From assembly GCA_013177945.1 (NCBI GenBank), contig JABLXW010000001.1, forward strand, positions 124,001-188,000: 64,000 bases of DNA. Reading direction: 5' to 3'. The stretch is from Bacillota bacterium (GTDB taxonomy: Bacteria; Bacillota; DSM-12270; Thermacetogeniales; Thermacetogeniaceae). The position numbers and the translations under genes were made by a program. Below the pieces are notes generated by a model. That model was given only the letters and a program-made list of their open reading frames with translations, made no database searches and had not been told where the DNA came from. Below are positions 25,645 to 35,010 of this stretch, one piece after another; position 1 is the stretch's first letter, and every line of letters begins with the position of its first letter.

Positions 25645-26124
25645 TTAATGCAGGGATTTCTTGTAATCATCGGGACTGATCAGCCCTAAAATACGCCTCA
25701 CTTCTTCCTGCTGCTCTTCGTTTACCAGTTCTTCAATAGACAGGGTGTAACTGGCAACCTTCTCTGAAATATATAATTTGGCGCCTGTACGTAAAGCCAG
25801 GGCAATTGCGTCACTTGGACGGGAATCAACAATTACTTCTCCAGACATGGTTTGTAAATACATTTCTGCATAGTACGTACCATCCCGGATGTCGCTGATC
25901 ACGACACGGCGTACAGATGCTCCTAAATGTTCACAAACCGACTTCATCAGATCGTGGGTCATGGGGCGGGGTGCTACAATTCCCTGGATGGCCATGGCTA
26001 TTGCCTGCGCCTCAAAGGGTCCTACCCAGATGGGGAGGACGCGTTCCTCAGTCTGATCTACTAAAAGAACAACAGGACTCAGGGAAAGGTCAAAGGCGAT
26101 CTCTTTTACCTGAACGGGAATCAT
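25645..26124 (-). CDS. Bifunctional nuclease family protein (DUF151)
   Basis: 159-aa protein of the bifunctional nuclease (BFN/DUF151) family. Some members show DNase and RNase activity; the bacterial role is unclear. Family marks are LPIWVGPFEAQAIAMAIQG, RPMTHDLM and the strongly conserved VDSRPSDAIALALRT. A short C-terminal UVR-like helical tail (EELVNEEQQEEVRRIL) is present. ATG start with GGAGG upstream. It follows comM on the same strand, 54 bp away, and probably shares its transcript. Confidence 0.9.
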   Translation of the reverse strand: MIPVQVKEIAFDLSLSPVVLLVDQTEERVLPIWVGPFEAQAIAMAIQGIVAPRPMTHDLMKSVCEHLGASVRRVVISDIRDGTYYAEMYLQTMSGEVIVDSRPSDAIALALRTGAKLYISEKVASYTLSIEELVNEEQQEEVRRILGLISPDDYKKSLH

Positions 26125-26178
26125 GCGAGATACCTCCTTCCATGGGAAACATTTTTAAAACAATTTTTAAAATTAAGA

Positions 26179-27726
26179 TCACCAGAGAGGTCGGTCAAAG
26201 CAACGGTACTGCACCGCTTCTGCAAGATGCAGGGGTTCAATCTCTTCGGATTCTGCCAGATCTGCAATGGTACGGGCAACCTTTAAGACGCGGTCGAGGG
26301 CGCGCATGCTGAGATTTAAATTTTGGAAAATCCTGGTGAGCAGTTGCCAGGATTCGCTTTTCAATTGACAAAACATTTTGATATGGCGGTTTTGCATCTC
26401 TGAATTATATCTAATTCCTTCATTTTGAAAGCGCCTCCGCTGCCTCCGGTGGGCGTTGAGCACCCTTTTTCTTATCTCAAAAGACGTTTCTCCTTTTGAA
26501 CCCTTCTCAAGATCTTTCAGTTCCAAACGGGGAACTTCAACCTGGAGATCGATCCGGTCCAGAAGAGGTCCGGAAACCCGGTTGCGGTAGCGCTGGGCCT
26601 GATAGGGAGTGCACGTGCACTCCTTCTTGGGATCGCCCAGGAATCCGCAAGGGCAGGGGTTCATCGCAGCGACAAAAATAAAGTTGGCCGGATAAGTAAA
26701 AGAACCGGAGGCGCGGGCAATCGTGACCACCCTCTCTTCTAAAGGCTGACGCAGGGCCTCGAGAACATCCCGGTTGAATTCGGGCAATTCATCCAGAAAG
26801 AGAACTCCATGCGACGCCAGGCTAACTTCACCAGGGCGGGGCACTTTCCCTCCTCCGATAATGCTAACCGCCGATGCCGTGTGGTGCGGTGCCCGAAAGG
26901 GCCTCGTGAGGATGTAGGGGCTGTCCTTGGGAAGCAACCCCGCCACACTGTAAATTTTGGCAATTTCTAAATACTCATCCCAACTTAAAGGCGGCAAAAT
27001 CGAGGGAAGGCGCCTTGCCAAAAGGGTTTTTCCTGTCCCAGGCGGCCCTACCAGAAGAATATTATGGCCACCTGCAGCAGCAATTTCAAGCGCCCGTTTC
27101 GCTTTTTCCTGTCCTTTTACGTCTGCAAAATCGGGATAGGTCTCAGATGCTGCTTTTTCGAGAATATGTTTTTTCTGGGCCTCGAGGTCTTGGGTACCTG
27201 TTTGAAGATCTCCTTCCCCCCGCAGAAAATAGATCACGTCTCTTAAATGACCACCACCGTAAACGGAAGCTCCCTCAACTAAAGAAGCCTCCCCCAGGTT
27301 ACAGAGGGGAACGATTAAAGAGAACCCTGCTTTGTTCCTGACAATGTCCCCCGCCATCAGGAGGATCCCGGGAACGGAGCAGATTGTTCCGTCAAGGGAT
27401 AACTCGCCCACAAAAACCAGGCGGCCAAGCTGGTTCTGGGGAATTTGCTCTGTGGCAGCCAGGATCCCGACGGCGATTGGAAGGTCAAAAAGGGAACCTT
27501 CCTTTCTCAAGTCAGCCGGCGCGAGATTAACCGTAATCCTTTTCAAGGGAAACTCGAGACCCGTATTTCTGATCGCTCCCCGGACCCTCTCCGTGGACTC
27601 CCGGACTGCAGGGTCCGGGAGCCCTACAATGTTAAATGAAGGCAAACCAGGGGAAACATCCACCTCAACCCTTACGAGGTAAGTTTCCATTCCTAAACAG
27701 CAGCAACTGTTTACGATGGCCAGCAC
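26179..27726 (-). CDS. comM: ComM/YifB-family Mg-chelatase-like AAA+ helicase
   Basis: AAA+ ATPase related to magnesium chelatase subunit I. ComM is a hexameric helicase that drives branch migration during integration of DNA in natural transformation. It has an N-terminal ChlI domain (FNIVGLPDPAVRES), Walker A VGPPGTGKT, Walker B GVLFLDELPEF, PCPCGFLGDPKKECTC zinc-like cysteines, and a C-terminal Mg-chelatase domain. GTG at 27726 was chosen: the protein then starts VLAIVNS like the family (515 aa), with GAGGG upstream and a fair leader from the sigma-H-like promoter. The frame runs on to TTG 27783, adding 19 basic residues without a ribosome site. Confidence 0.93.
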   Translation of the reverse strand: MLAIVNSCCCLGMETYLVRVEVDVSPGLPSFNIVGLPDPAVRESTERVRGAIRNTGLEFPLKRITVNLAPADLRKEGSLFDLPIAVGILAATEQIPQNQLGRLVFVGELSLDGTICSVPGILLMAGDIVRNKAGFSLIVPLCNLGEASLVEGASVYGGGHLRDVIYFLRGEGDLQTGTQDLEAQKKHILEKAASETYPDFADVKGQEKAKRALEIAAAGGHNILLVGPPGTGKTLLARRLPSILPPLSWDEYLEIAKIYSVAGLLPKDSPYILTRPFRAPHHTASAVSIIGGGKVPRPGEVSLASHGVLFLDELPEFNRDVLEALRQPLEERVVTIARASGSFTYPANFIFVAAMNPCPCGFLGDPKKECTCTPYQAQRYRNRVSGPLLDRIDLQVEVPRLELKDLEKGSKGETSFEIRKRVLNAHRRQRRRFQNEGIRYNSEMQNRHIKMFCQLKSESWQLLTRIFQNLNLSMRALDRVLKVARTIADLAESEEIEPLHLAEAVQYRCFDRPLW

Positions 27727-27794
27727 CGGTCGGTTTCCCTCGCTTGATTTTTTCCCCTGAATCTTTTTATCTTTTTTTCTCAATTAATGTATAT

Positions 27795-27824
27795 CTATTC
27801 GGTGCCGGGCCTTCTGTTTCCTGC
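27795..27824 (-). promoter_or_regulatory. Sigma-H-like promoter of comM
   Basis: Read on the - strand: GCAGGAAAC (27824-27816), 12-bp spacer, ACCGAATAG (27803-27795). Each box matches 8 of 9 positions of the sigma-H consensus RNAGGAWWW / RNNGAATWW. The start would fall near 27788, giving a leader of about 60 nt to the GTG start at 27726. Confidence 0.5.
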
Positions 27825-27889
27825 TCCCGGTTCATTTTTTATTCCTGCAGGGATCATTCCCGTCTTCCTGTGCCTTTTCAGTCTCCCCT

Positions 27890-27919
27890 GTATGTTCGTC
27901 TTTTTTCGGGGTCAGAATA
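27890..27919 (+). promoter_or_regulatory. Sigma-G-like promoter of ku
   Basis: GTATG (27890-27894), 18-bp spacer, CAGAATA (27913-27919). One mismatch from GHATR / CATWHTA. The start would be near 27926, 25 bp before the ku ATG and just ahead of its AGGAGGG site. B. subtilis ku (ykoV) is a sigma-G gene, which supports the reading. Confidence 0.4.
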
Positions 27920-27950
27920 TATGATAAATGCAGACAGGAGGGTGGGAAGG

Positions 27951-28772
27951 ATGCGCCCCTTATGGCGTGGTTCAATAAGTTTCGGACTGGTAAACATCCC
28001 GGTAAAATTGTATGCAGCAATCGAAGATCGCAATTTTAAATTTCGTTTTCTTCACAAGAAGTGCCATACCCCTTTAATCTACGAACGAAGATGTCCCACC
28101 TGTGAAGTCCCGGTTCCCCTTGAAGAAATCGAAAGGGGATATGAATACGAAAAAGGAAGGTTTGTTATTATTGAGGATGAACTTCTCGCCGCACCGGGCA
28201 AGCCTCTGCACAGCATCGAGATCCTTGACTTCGTGAATCTGGCGGAGATCGATCCCATCTTCTTTGCGAAGCCGTACTATCTTGCGCCCGGCGAGGGGGG
28301 AGAAAAAGCGTATTTTCTGCTGCGCCAGGCAATGCAGGATACAAAACGGATTGCCATCGCCAAGGCGAGGTTGCGAAACAGAGAATCTCTTGTAGCGCTG
28401 AGAGTTTACCGGAACTGCCTGCTGATGGCTCTGATGTACTATTCCGATGAAATTCGTTCCCTTGAGGAAATTCCAGAACTTGAAAAAAAGGTGGACCTGC
28501 ATGAAAACGAAATCAAGATGGCAACCAGTTTGATCGGAAACCTTGCAGGCAAGTTCCAGCCTGAAAAATATGAAGATGAATACCGGAAATCGCTAAAGCG
28601 CATAATCAATTCAAAAATTACGGGAGAAGAAATCACGATCGCGCCTGCTGCTCCGGCTCCAAAAGTTGTGGATCTTATCGAGGCCCTTCGGGCAAGCATT
28701 GATATGACAAAAGAAAGAAAGGAAGGAAAAAAGGAGCGAGGTAAAACTCGAAAAAAAACTGCCATTTCCTGA
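27951..28772 (+). CDS. ku: Non-homologous end-joining protein Ku
   Basis: Homodimeric ring protein that binds double-strand DNA ends. It is 273 aa, starts RPLWRGSISFGLVNIPVKLY as in bacterial Ku, and carries the Zn-like HKKCHTPLIYERRCPTC segment. The C-terminus is a lysine-rich tail (about 250-273), a DNA-binding feature of some Ku proteins. ATG 27951 has AGGAGGG 8 bp upstream; open frame farther upstream overlaps comM antisense and is not coding. No ligD lies in the window. The gene diverges from comM. Forespore expression is suggested by the promoter at 27890. Confidence 0.95.
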   Translation: MRPLWRGSISFGLVNIPVKLYAAIEDRNFKFRFLHKKCHTPLIYERRCPTCEVPVPLEEIERGYEYEKGRFVIIEDELLAAPGKPLHSIEILDFVNLAEIDPIFFAKPYYLAPGEGGEKAYFLLRQAMQDTKRIAIAKARLRNRESLVALRVYRNCLLMALMYYSDEIRSLEEIPELEKKVDLHENEIKMATSLIGNLAGKFQPEKYEDEYRKSLKRIINSKITGEEITIAPAAPAPKVVDLIEALRASIDMTKERKEGKKERGKTRKKTAIS

Positions 28773-28800
28773 AGAGAACCGCGCGCCAGCAACAAGAGAT

Positions 28801-28829
28801 TTTTCAGCACGGTCATGATTGCGTATAAT
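28801..28829 (+). promoter_or_regulatory. Possible sigma-A promoter upstream of dprA
   Basis: Perfect TATAAT (28824-28829) with TTTTCA (28801-28806) 17 bp upstream. The -35 is weak. The leader to dprA would be about 110 nt. A competing sigma-H-like site lies nearer the gene. Confidence 0.35.
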
Positions 28830-28880
28830 AAGTACTTACAAAAACAGGCTTAACGGCATCCAAAAAAATAAAAGGTAAGG

Positions 28881-28910
28881 GAAGGATTATCCATTCTTAA
28901 TTTCGAAAAA
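28881..28910 (+). promoter_or_regulatory. Sigma-H-like promoter of dprA, overlapping an inverted repeat
   Basis: GAAGGATTA (28881-28889) fits the sigma-H -35 at all positions; after 12 bp TTCGAAAAA (28902-28910) fits the -10 at 7 of 9. Overlapping it is the inverted repeat TTAATTT-N4-AAATTAA (28897-28914), a loose match to a CodY box and a possible operator. codY is encoded 7.5 kb downstream. Confidence 0.3.
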
Positions 28911-28948
28911 TTAAAAAAACTAAAAGTATAAAAAGGGAGAGGTTGAGG

Positions 28949-30055
28949 TTGGAAGAGCGTCTTTGCTGGGCGGCGCTGCAGGCAGCACTGGATTTGAGCG
29001 CCCGCAATTTACTTCACCTTTACCGTTGCTTTCCCTCAGGAGAAGCCCTTTTGAATGCCGGTGAAGAAGAACTCAAACAGGTGCCCAACCTTTCCCGGCA
29101 TCTGGTAGAAAAGATTATTGAGCGCCGACGCCACATCAACCTCGAAAAAACCGCAGAGGAACTGCTTAAAAAAGAAATCAAGCTGATCCTGCTGGGAGAT
29201 CTTGAATACCCCTCTTACCTGGCCGAAATTCCAGATCCCCCGGTAGTCCTTTACTACCAAGGAAAACTTCCGCCCAGAGCGCTGCCCTTACTTGCCATCG
29301 TGGGCGCACGCCGTGCTACCCCCTACGGGCTGGCGGTGGCAAAAAAACTTGCGCAGGAGCTTGCTGAAGCAGGCTGGGGAATCGTAAGCGGAATGGCGCG
29401 TGGCATTGATGCTGCAGCCCACTCAGGAGCGCTTGCAGGAAACGGCTATACGCTGGCGATTCTAGGTTGTGGTGTAGACGTCTGCTACCCCCGGGAAAAT
29501 CAAAAATTAAAAGAACAAATTCTAGCAACCGGCTGCATCCTAAGCGAATTTCCGCCTGGCACTGCTCCCCAACCGCATTACTTTCCGGTGCGCAACCGGC
29601 TCGTCAGCGGGTGTTCTCTGGGAACACTGGTAGTAGAAGCAGGGGACAAAAGTGGGGCCCTAATTACCGCAGGGTTCGCGCTGGAACAGGGGCGAGACGT
29701 TTTCGCGGTGCCGGGTCCCGTCACGAGCACCCGCAGCAAAGGCACCCACAGTTTAATCAAACAGGGAGCAAAACTGGTGGAAACCGTTGAGGATATTCTC
29801 GTAGAATTTCCTTATCTTAATTTTCCAAAACAGCAAACAAAGGAGGCGCCCCGAAAGGCAGCGGAGCTTACACCTGAAGAAGCCGGTTTGTTAAAATTCT
29901 TAAGCCTGGAACCGGTTCACATCGACCAGCTGGCCAGGTTGACGCGTCTATCTGTTTCCGTGGTGAGCGGACTCCTGACGTTGCTGGAGATAAAAGGGCT
30001 CGTGAAACAAATGCCCGGGCATTTTTTTGTGAGCACCAGTTTTCCGGATGATTGA
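28949..30055 (+). CDS. dprA: DNA processing protein DprA
   Basis: Binds incoming single-stranded DNA in transformation and loads RecA. The Rossmann-like DprA core is clear: LAIVGARRATPYG, IVSGMARGIDAAAH, AILGCGVDVCYP and EFPPGTAPQPHYFPVRNR. A C-terminal winged-helix (DprA_WH-like, about 310-365) follows. TTG 28949 was chosen with GGGAG 9 bp upstream; TTG 28943 is the alternative. It ends inside the leader of topA, the usual neighbour. Together with comM it makes a DNA-uptake/processing theme here, although no com pilus genes are in the window. Confidence 0.95.
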   Translation: MEERLCWAALQAALDLSARNLLHLYRCFPSGEALLNAGEEELKQVPNLSRHLVEKIIERRRHINLEKTAEELLKKEIKLILLGDLEYPSYLAEIPDPPVVLYYQGKLPPRALPLLAIVGARRATPYGLAVAKKLAQELAEAGWGIVSGMARGIDAAAHSGALAGNGYTLAILGCGVDVCYPRENQKLKEQILATGCILSEFPPGTAPQPHYFPVRNRLVSGCSLGTLVVEAGDKSGALITAGFALEQGRDVFAVPGPVTSTRSKGTHSLIKQGAKLVETVEDILVEFPYLNFPKQQTKEAPRKAAELTPEEAGLLKFLSLEPVHIDQLARLTRLSVSVVSGLLTLLEIKGLVKQMPGHFFVSTSFPDD

Positions 30056-30080
30056 GTTGCAGAAATGGAGGGAGAAGAAA

Positions 30081-32156
30081 TTGTCGAAGGTGCTGGTAAT
30101 CGTAGAATCTCCCGCAAAGGCACGAAGCATCACAAAGCTTTTGGGGCGTAAATACCTTGTTAAAGCCTCCCTTGGGCACATCAGGGATTTACCCAAGAGT
30201 CAGTTCGGTGTGGATGTTGAAAATGATTTTGCACCTAAATACATCACAATCCGGGGCAAGGGGGAAATTATCAGGGAGTTGCGCGAGGCTGCCCGAAAAG
30301 CAGAGCGGGTTCTGCTCGGCCCCGACCCTGATCGGGAAGGAGAGGCAATTGCGTGGCACCTGCAAAAAATCCTGGAACTGCCTCCGGATCTCCCCTGCCG
30401 GATTGAATTTCACGAGATCACCAAAAGGGCTCTGGAGCAGGCAGTCAAACATCCTCAATTGATCAACCAGCGCCGCGTCGATGCTCAGCAGGCAAGGCGA
30501 ATCCTTGACCGGCTCGTAGGATACAATTTGAGTCCTTTGCTCTGGCGCAAGATCCGGAGCGGCCTCAGCGCCGGCCGGGTACAATCCGTGGCCGTCCGCC
30601 TGATCTGCGAAAGAGAAGAAGAAATTAGAAATTTCCAGCCCGAAGAGTACTGGACGCTGACAGCCCGCTTGAAATCGAATCAAGCCTCTTTCGAAGCAAA
30701 GCTATTCGGGAGAGGGGAGGAGAAAATCCACCTGGCGCGGGAAGAAGACGTTAATAAAGTGCTCCAGGAATTAAACGGTGCCCCTTTCATCGTTCACAAG
30801 ATCACAAAAAGAGAGCGAAAACGAAACCCTCTCCCGCCTTTTACAACAAGCACCCTGCAACAGGAAGCAAGCAGGAAGCTTAATTTTCCAGTACGTAAAA
30901 CGATGCTGATTGCCCAGCAACTGTACGAGGGTCTGGATCTGGGAAAAGAGGGGACGGTGGGCCTGATCACTTACATGCGCACCGATTCCACAAAGCTTTC
31001 TCAGGAGGCAGTAGAATCGGCGCGTGCGTTTATTAAAAACACTTTTGGAACCGATTACGTTCCGGAAAAGCCCCCCCAGTTCAAAAAAACCGGGAGGGCG
31101 CAGGAAGCCCACGAAGCGATTCGTCCCACGGTTGCCGGGCGCCGTCCCGATGATGTAAAAAGTTTTCTTAACCGGGATCAGTATAAGCTGTATAAACTGA
31201 TCTGGGAAAGATTTATTGCAAGCCAGATGAGCCCGGCGCTTTACGAAGCTACCACCGTGGAGATCAGGGCAGATTGCTATGTTTTTCGGGCAACCGGCAC
31301 GGTCCTCCGCTTCCCGGGTTTTATGCAGGTTTATGCTGAAAACGAGGAAGCCGAGACCATCCTGCCCCCGCTTGTTGAAGGTGAAACCCTGGAACTCGAA
31401 GCGCTGCTTCCCAAACAGCACTTTACCCAGCCGCCTCCCCGCTACACCGAAGCGACCCTGGTGAAAGCACTGGAGGAAAACGGGATAGGCAGGCCAAGCA
31501 CCTATGCCCCAATTATTGAGACAATCCAAAGCCGGGGCTATGTTGTCAAAGAAGAAAGAAACCTTTATCCGACTGAACTGGGTTTTATTGTTGTGCTTCT
31601 TTTGAAGGAGTACTTTCCAGAAATTATTGATGTTGAATTTACCGCTCAAATGGAGGAAAAGCTTGATCTGATCGAGGAAGGAAAGATGGCATGGCAAGAG
31701 GTAATCAAAGACTTTTACGGGCCTTTTAAGAAAAACCTGGAACAGGCCGAAAAAGAAATTGGAACAATTGAGGTAGAAGAAGAAAGGAGTGAGGAGAGGT
31801 GTCCCAAGTGCGGGAGGTATCTGCTGATCAAACAGGGGAGGTACGGAAAATTTCTGGCCTGCCCGGGTTTTCCCGAGTGCCGCTACACGCAGCAGTATTA
31901 TGAAGAGGCAGGCGTTCCCTGCCCCCGCTGCGGCGGGAAAATAGTAGCAAGAAAAACGCGGCGCGGGAGAAAGTTTTACGGATGCATTAATTACCCTGAT
32001 TGCGATTTTACCACCTGGGACGAACCTGCTTCCAGGCAGTGCCCCCAATGCAACCACTTTCTGGTTTACCGGGGAAAGAATAAAAAGCTTGCCTGTCCTG
32101 TTTGCGGAATCTCATACGATGAGATCAGTTTACCTGAAGCAACCGGGGTGAAATAA
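30081..32156 (+). CDS. topA: DNA topoisomerase I
   Basis: Type IA enzyme that relaxes negative supercoils. 691 aa from TTG 30081, chosen because GGAGGG lies 8 bp upstream and the protein then starts [13 protein letters not shown]. The TOPRIM domain includes [14 protein letters not shown]; the active Tyr is in [11 protein letters not shown]. Three C-terminal zinc modules are visible at [18 protein letters not shown] and CPQCNHFLV, the last with CPVCG. The stop overlaps the trmFO start by one base. Confidence 0.97.
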   Translation: MSKVLVIVESPAKARSITKLLGRKYLVKASLGHIRDLPKSQFGVDVENDFAPKYITIRGKGEIIRELREAARKAERVLLGPDPDREGEAIAWHLQKILELPPDLPCRIEFHEITKRALEQAVKHPQLINQRRVDAQQARRILDRLVGYNLSPLLWRKIRSGLSAGRVQSVAVRLICEREEEIRNFQPEEYWTLTARLKSNQASFEAKLFGRGEEKIHLAREEDVNKVLQELNGAPFIVHKITKRERKRNPLPPFTTSTLQQEASRKLNFPVRKTMLIAQQLYEGLDLGKEGTVGLITYMRTDSTKLSQEAVESARAFIKNTFGTDYVPEKPPQFKKTGRAQEAHEAIRPTVAGRRPDDVKSFLNRDQYKLYKLIWERFIASQMSPALYEATTVEIRADCYVFRATGTVLRFPGFMQVYAENEEAETILPPLVEGETLELEALLPKQHFTQPPPRYTEATLVKALEENGIGRPSTYAPIIETIQSRGYVVKEERNLYPTELGFIVVLLLKEYFPEIIDVEFTAQMEEKLDLIEEGKMAWQEVIKDFYGPFKKNLEQAEKEIGTIEVEEERSEERCPKCGRYLLIKQGRYGKFLACPGFPECRYTQQYYEEAGVPCPRCGGKIVARKTRRGRKFYGCINYPDCDFTTWDEPASRQCPQCNHFLVYRGKNKKLACPVCGISYDEISLPEATGVK

Positions 32157-33463
32157 TGGCTTCAATAACGGTCATCGGAGGAGGTCTGGCAGGGTGCGAG
32201 GCAGCCTGGCAGGCCGGACAGCGAGGAATCCAGGTAAACCTTTTTGAAATGCGTCCGGTCCGGCAAACACCCGCCCATCACACAGGTCTGCTGGCAGAGC
32301 TTGTGTGCAGCAACTCACTTCGCTCCAACTCCCTGGAAAATGCTGTAGGCTTGCTGAAAGAAGAAATGCGGCGTGCCGGCTCCCTTATTATGGAGTGCGC
32401 CGAAAAAACCGCTGTGCCTGCAGGGGGAGCGCTGGCCGTAGACCGCACCGAATTCGCGCATGCCGTGACCGACGCAATTTTGAGTCACCCCCGGATCACG
32501 CTAATCAGGGAGGAGGTTGAGGAAATTCCTCTTTCCCGGCCTCTGGTCATCGCAACCGGTCCTTTGACCTCCGAATCTTTCAGCGAGAGCCTCGCACGCC
32601 TGACCGGAGAAAACCACCTCTTTTTTTACGATGCTGCAGCCCCCATTGTAACTCAGGAGTCTCTGAACATGGATAAGCTGTTTCCGGCCTCACGCTACGG
32701 AAAAGGGGAGGGTGTTTATTTAAACGCCCCCATGACCGAAGAGGAATACGACCGCTTCTGGCGCGCCCTTGTTGCGGCAGAGGTTCACGAGCCCAAGGCT
32801 TTTGAAAAAAACTGCTTCTTTGAAGGATGTCTGCCGATTGAAGTCATGGCAAGACGCGGGCGCGACACCCTCCGCTTTGGCCCCTTGAAACCGGCGGGAT
32901 TAATCGACCCGCGAACCGGACAAAAACCCTTTGCGGTTGTCCAGCTGCGCCAGGACAACCGGGCGGGAACACTTTACAACCTGGTTGGCTTCCAAACCCA
33001 ACTGAAATTGAGGGAACAGAAGCGTGTTTTCCGGCTTATTCCCGGCCTGGAAAAGGCAGAATTTGTGCGTTATGGGGTTATGCACAGGAATACCTTTATC
33101 AACAGTCCCAGGCTTCTCCAGCCGACCCTTCAAATGAGGTCGCATCTCGATATCTTCTGTGCAGGGCAACTGACAGGGGTCGAAGGGTATGTCGAATCCG
33201 CTGCAAGTGGATTTATTGCCGGTGTCAACAGCGCGCGTCTTGCCCAGAGTAAAGAACCCCTGACCCCTCCTCCCGAATCGGCGCATGGTGCTCTGTGCTG
33301 GTATGTAGCCACCTCAACAAGTCCTAATTTTCAACCGATGAACATCAATTTCGGCATCTTTCCTCCCCTGCCGAAGCGAATCCCACGCCGCGCCAGAACT
33401 CACGTCCTTGTTCAAAGAGCGCTCTCCGCCTGGACTAAATTCTTAGAAGATTTAGACAAATAG
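32156..33463 (+). CDS. trmFO: Methylenetetrahydrofolate-tRNA-(uracil-5-)-methyltransferase
   Basis: FAD- and folate-dependent enzyme that makes m5U54 in the tRNA T-loop. 435 aa. Signs: the FAD motif [15 protein letters not shown] at the N-terminus, [17 protein letters not shown] with the conserved Cys, [14 protein letters not shown], and [16 protein letters not shown] near the end. ATG overlaps the topA stop (TAATG), so translation is coupled. The Firmicute order topA-trmFO-xerC is kept. Confidence 0.97.
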   Translation: MASITVIGGGLAGCEAAWQAGQRGIQVNLFEMRPVRQTPAHHTGLLAELVCSNSLRSNSLENAVGLLKEEMRRAGSLIMECAEKTAVPAGGALAVDRTEFAHAVTDAILSHPRITLIREEVEEIPLSRPLVIATGPLTSESFSESLARLTGENHLFFYDAAAPIVTQESLNMDKLFPASRYGKGEGVYLNAPMTEEEYDRFWRALVAAEVHEPKAFEKNCFFEGCLPIEVMARRGRDTLRFGPLKPAGLIDPRTGQKPFAVVQLRQDNRAGTLYNLVGFQTQLKLREQKRVFRLIPGLEKAEFVRYGVMHRNTFINSPRLLQPTLQMRSHLDIFCAGQLTGVEGYVESAASGFIAGVNSARLAQSKEPLTPPPESAHGALCWYVATSTSPNFQPMNINFGIFPPLPKRIPRRARTHVLVQRALSAWTKFLEDLDK

Positions 33464-33465
33464 AC

Positions 33466-33494
33466 TTGTCGAAATTCGTATTCTATGCTAGCAT
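33466..33494 (+). promoter_or_regulatory. Possible sigma-A promoter of xerC
   Basis: TTGTCG (33466-33471), 17-bp spacer, TAGCAT (33489-33494), starting three bases after the trmFO stop. Both boxes are imperfect, but this is the only candidate in the 64-bp gap. Confidence 0.4.
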
Positions 33495-33527
33495 GTGTTT
33501 ATAAGTTAGGAGGAAGGCTTGTGAGAT

Positions 33528-34439
33528 ATGGACCCTTTCCAGGAACTGAAAAATAACTTTAATGATTATCTGAGAAATCAGAAAAACTTGAGCGAAAAAT
33601 CGGTGATCAATTATCTGTCTGATCTGGATCATTTTTTTGATTTTCTAAAAATTTCAAAAATAACAGAACCCGCCCGGGTAGATCAGAGAACCATTCGCCA
33701 TTACCTGTCCAGGCTGTATGAAGCCGGCTACGCCCGCGCTACCGTGGCCCGCAGGCTTGCCTGCTTGCGTACCTTTTTTAAATATCTTTCAGAACAAAAA
33801 ATCATCGAAACAAGTCCTCTGGCTCTCATTCGCGCCCCTAAAAAAACCAGGCGCCTGCCCCAGTTTCTTTATTCTCACGAAATAAACACCCTCTTCTCTT
33901 CGCTTGAACAGGAAAATATCCTGGATCTGCGGGACCGTGCTCTCCTGGAGCTGCTTTACGGTTCAGGGCTGAGGATAGGTGAAGTCGTTCAGATTAACAT
34001 CGGTGATTTGGATTTTTCTCTGCGTTCTCTCTTAGTAAAAGGAAAGGGAAAGAGGGAGCGGGTTGTACCTTTTGGATCCTATGCTGCGGAGGCCCTCAAA
34101 ACCTATTTAACCAGAGCAAGGCCGCTCATCACGGGAGAGCTGCAACCCCCCTGCTCTGATCCCCTCTTTGTCAACTGGAGGGGAAAGCGTTTAAGCACGC
34201 GGGGTGTATACGGAATTGTTTCAAAGCACTTAAGGCGGCTCGATCCGACCCGGAATTTGACACCCCATGCCCTGCGCCACACCTTTGCCACACACCTTTT
34301 GGAGGGGGGAGCCGACCTCCGTTCCGTTCAGGAACTCCTGGGACACCAGAGGCTTTCCAGCACTCAAATTTATACACATGTCTCAGGAGAGCGGATTAAA
34401 GCTGCATATGAAAGAGCTCACCCGAGGGCGAAAGCTTGA
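33528..34439 (+). CDS. xerC: Tyrosine recombinase XerC
   Basis: Resolves chromosome dimers at dif together with a partner recombinase. 303 aa with an N-terminal SAM-like DNA-binding domain and a C-terminal catalytic domain. The catalytic set is Arg149 (SGLRIGE), Lys173, His247 and Arg250 ([12 protein letters not shown]), His273 (LLGHQRLSS) and nucleophile Tyr282. ATG 33528 is the first in-frame start after a stop at 33522; GAAGG lies 10 bp upstream. Chromosomal position beside topA and hslV marks it as the housekeeping enzyme, not an integrase. Confidence 0.95.
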   Translation: MDPFQELKNNFNDYLRNQKNLSEKSVINYLSDLDHFFDFLKISKITEPARVDQRTIRHYLSRLYEAGYARATVARRLACLRTFFKYLSEQKIIETSPLALIRAPKKTRRLPQFLYSHEINTLFSSLEQENILDLRDRALLELLYGSGLRIGEVVQINIGDLDFSLRSLLVKGKGKRERVVPFGSYAAEALKTYLTRARPLITGELQPPCSDPLFVNWRGKRLSTRGVYGIVSKHLRRLDPTRNLTPHALRHTFATHLLEGGADLRSVQELLGHQRLSSTQIYTHVSGERIKAAYERAHPRAKA

Positions 34440-34467
34440 AAAGGATGAGGGGAGGGTTACCAACCAG

Positions 34468-34998
34468 TTGTTTTCCGGAACGACGATTATTGCAGTCAAA
34501 CGGGGGAACCAGGTAGCAATAGGGGGGGATGGGCAGGTTACGCTGGGAAACAATACCATTATGAAAGAACGTGCGTGCAAAATTAGAAAACTTTACAACA
34601 ATCAGGTTTTAGCGGGGTTCGCCGGTTCTGTTGCCGATTCTTTAACCCTTTTCGATAAATTTGAACAAAAACTCCAGGAGTACCGGGGCAATCTCCTGCG
34701 GGCAGCAGTGGAGCTGGCGCGGGATTGGCGCCTCGACCGCTTTCTGCGGCGTCTGGAAGCCCTGCTGGTGGTTGCCGACCTGGAACACCTTTTAATCATT
34801 TCGGGCAACGGAGAAGTTATCGAGCCCGACGACGGGATTGCTGCGGCCGGTTCAGGCGCACCCTATGCTTTGGCCGCGGCGCGGGCGCTTCTCCGCCATA
34901 CCTCCCTGGAGGCTCCCGAAATCGTTCGTTCGGCGCTGGAAATCGCAGCCTCGATTTGTGTTTACACAAACAACTTTGTAACCATAGAAAAGATATAG
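34468..34998 (+). CDS. hslV: HslV (ClpQ) protease subunit
   Basis: Threonine-type peptidase ring of the HslUV protease. Family motifs: [10 protein letters not shown] at the start, [41 protein letters not shown]-like [15 protein letters not shown], and ICVYTNNF at the end. TTG 34468 was chosen: it leaves a four-residue leader MFSG before the catalytic Thr, close to family practice, with GGGGAGGG about 12 bp upstream. The frame runs on upstream into xerC, where an ATG at 34408 has no ribosome site. 176 aa. Confidence 0.93.
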   Translation: MFSGTTIIAVKRGNQVAIGGDGQVTLGNNTIMKERACKIRKLYNNQVLAGFAGSVADSLTLFDKFEQKLQEYRGNLLRAAVELARDWRLDRFLRRLEALLVVADLEHLLIISGNGEVIEPDDGIAAAGSGAPYALAAARALLRHTSLEAPEIVRSALEIAASICVYTNNFVTIEKI

Positions 34999-35010
34999 GA
35001 GAGAATGGGA

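Noticed and set aside
27636-27950. 105-codon extension upstream of ku
   Set aside because: It overlaps comM in antisense, has low-complexity sequence, and a strong ribosome site plus conserved Ku start lie at 27951.
30771-32057. Long open frame (428 codons) on the - strand opposite topA
   Set aside because: It lies wholly antisense to a clear topA, has no ribosome site or homology, and its Phe/Leu/Gly-rich product is what the complement of G+C-biased codons gives.
33508-33557. Short uORF GTG 33521 (11 codons) with better spaced AGGAGG than xerC
   Set aside because: GAAGG at 10 bp also serves xerC ATG; the peptide has no features. Translational coupling is possible but unsupported.
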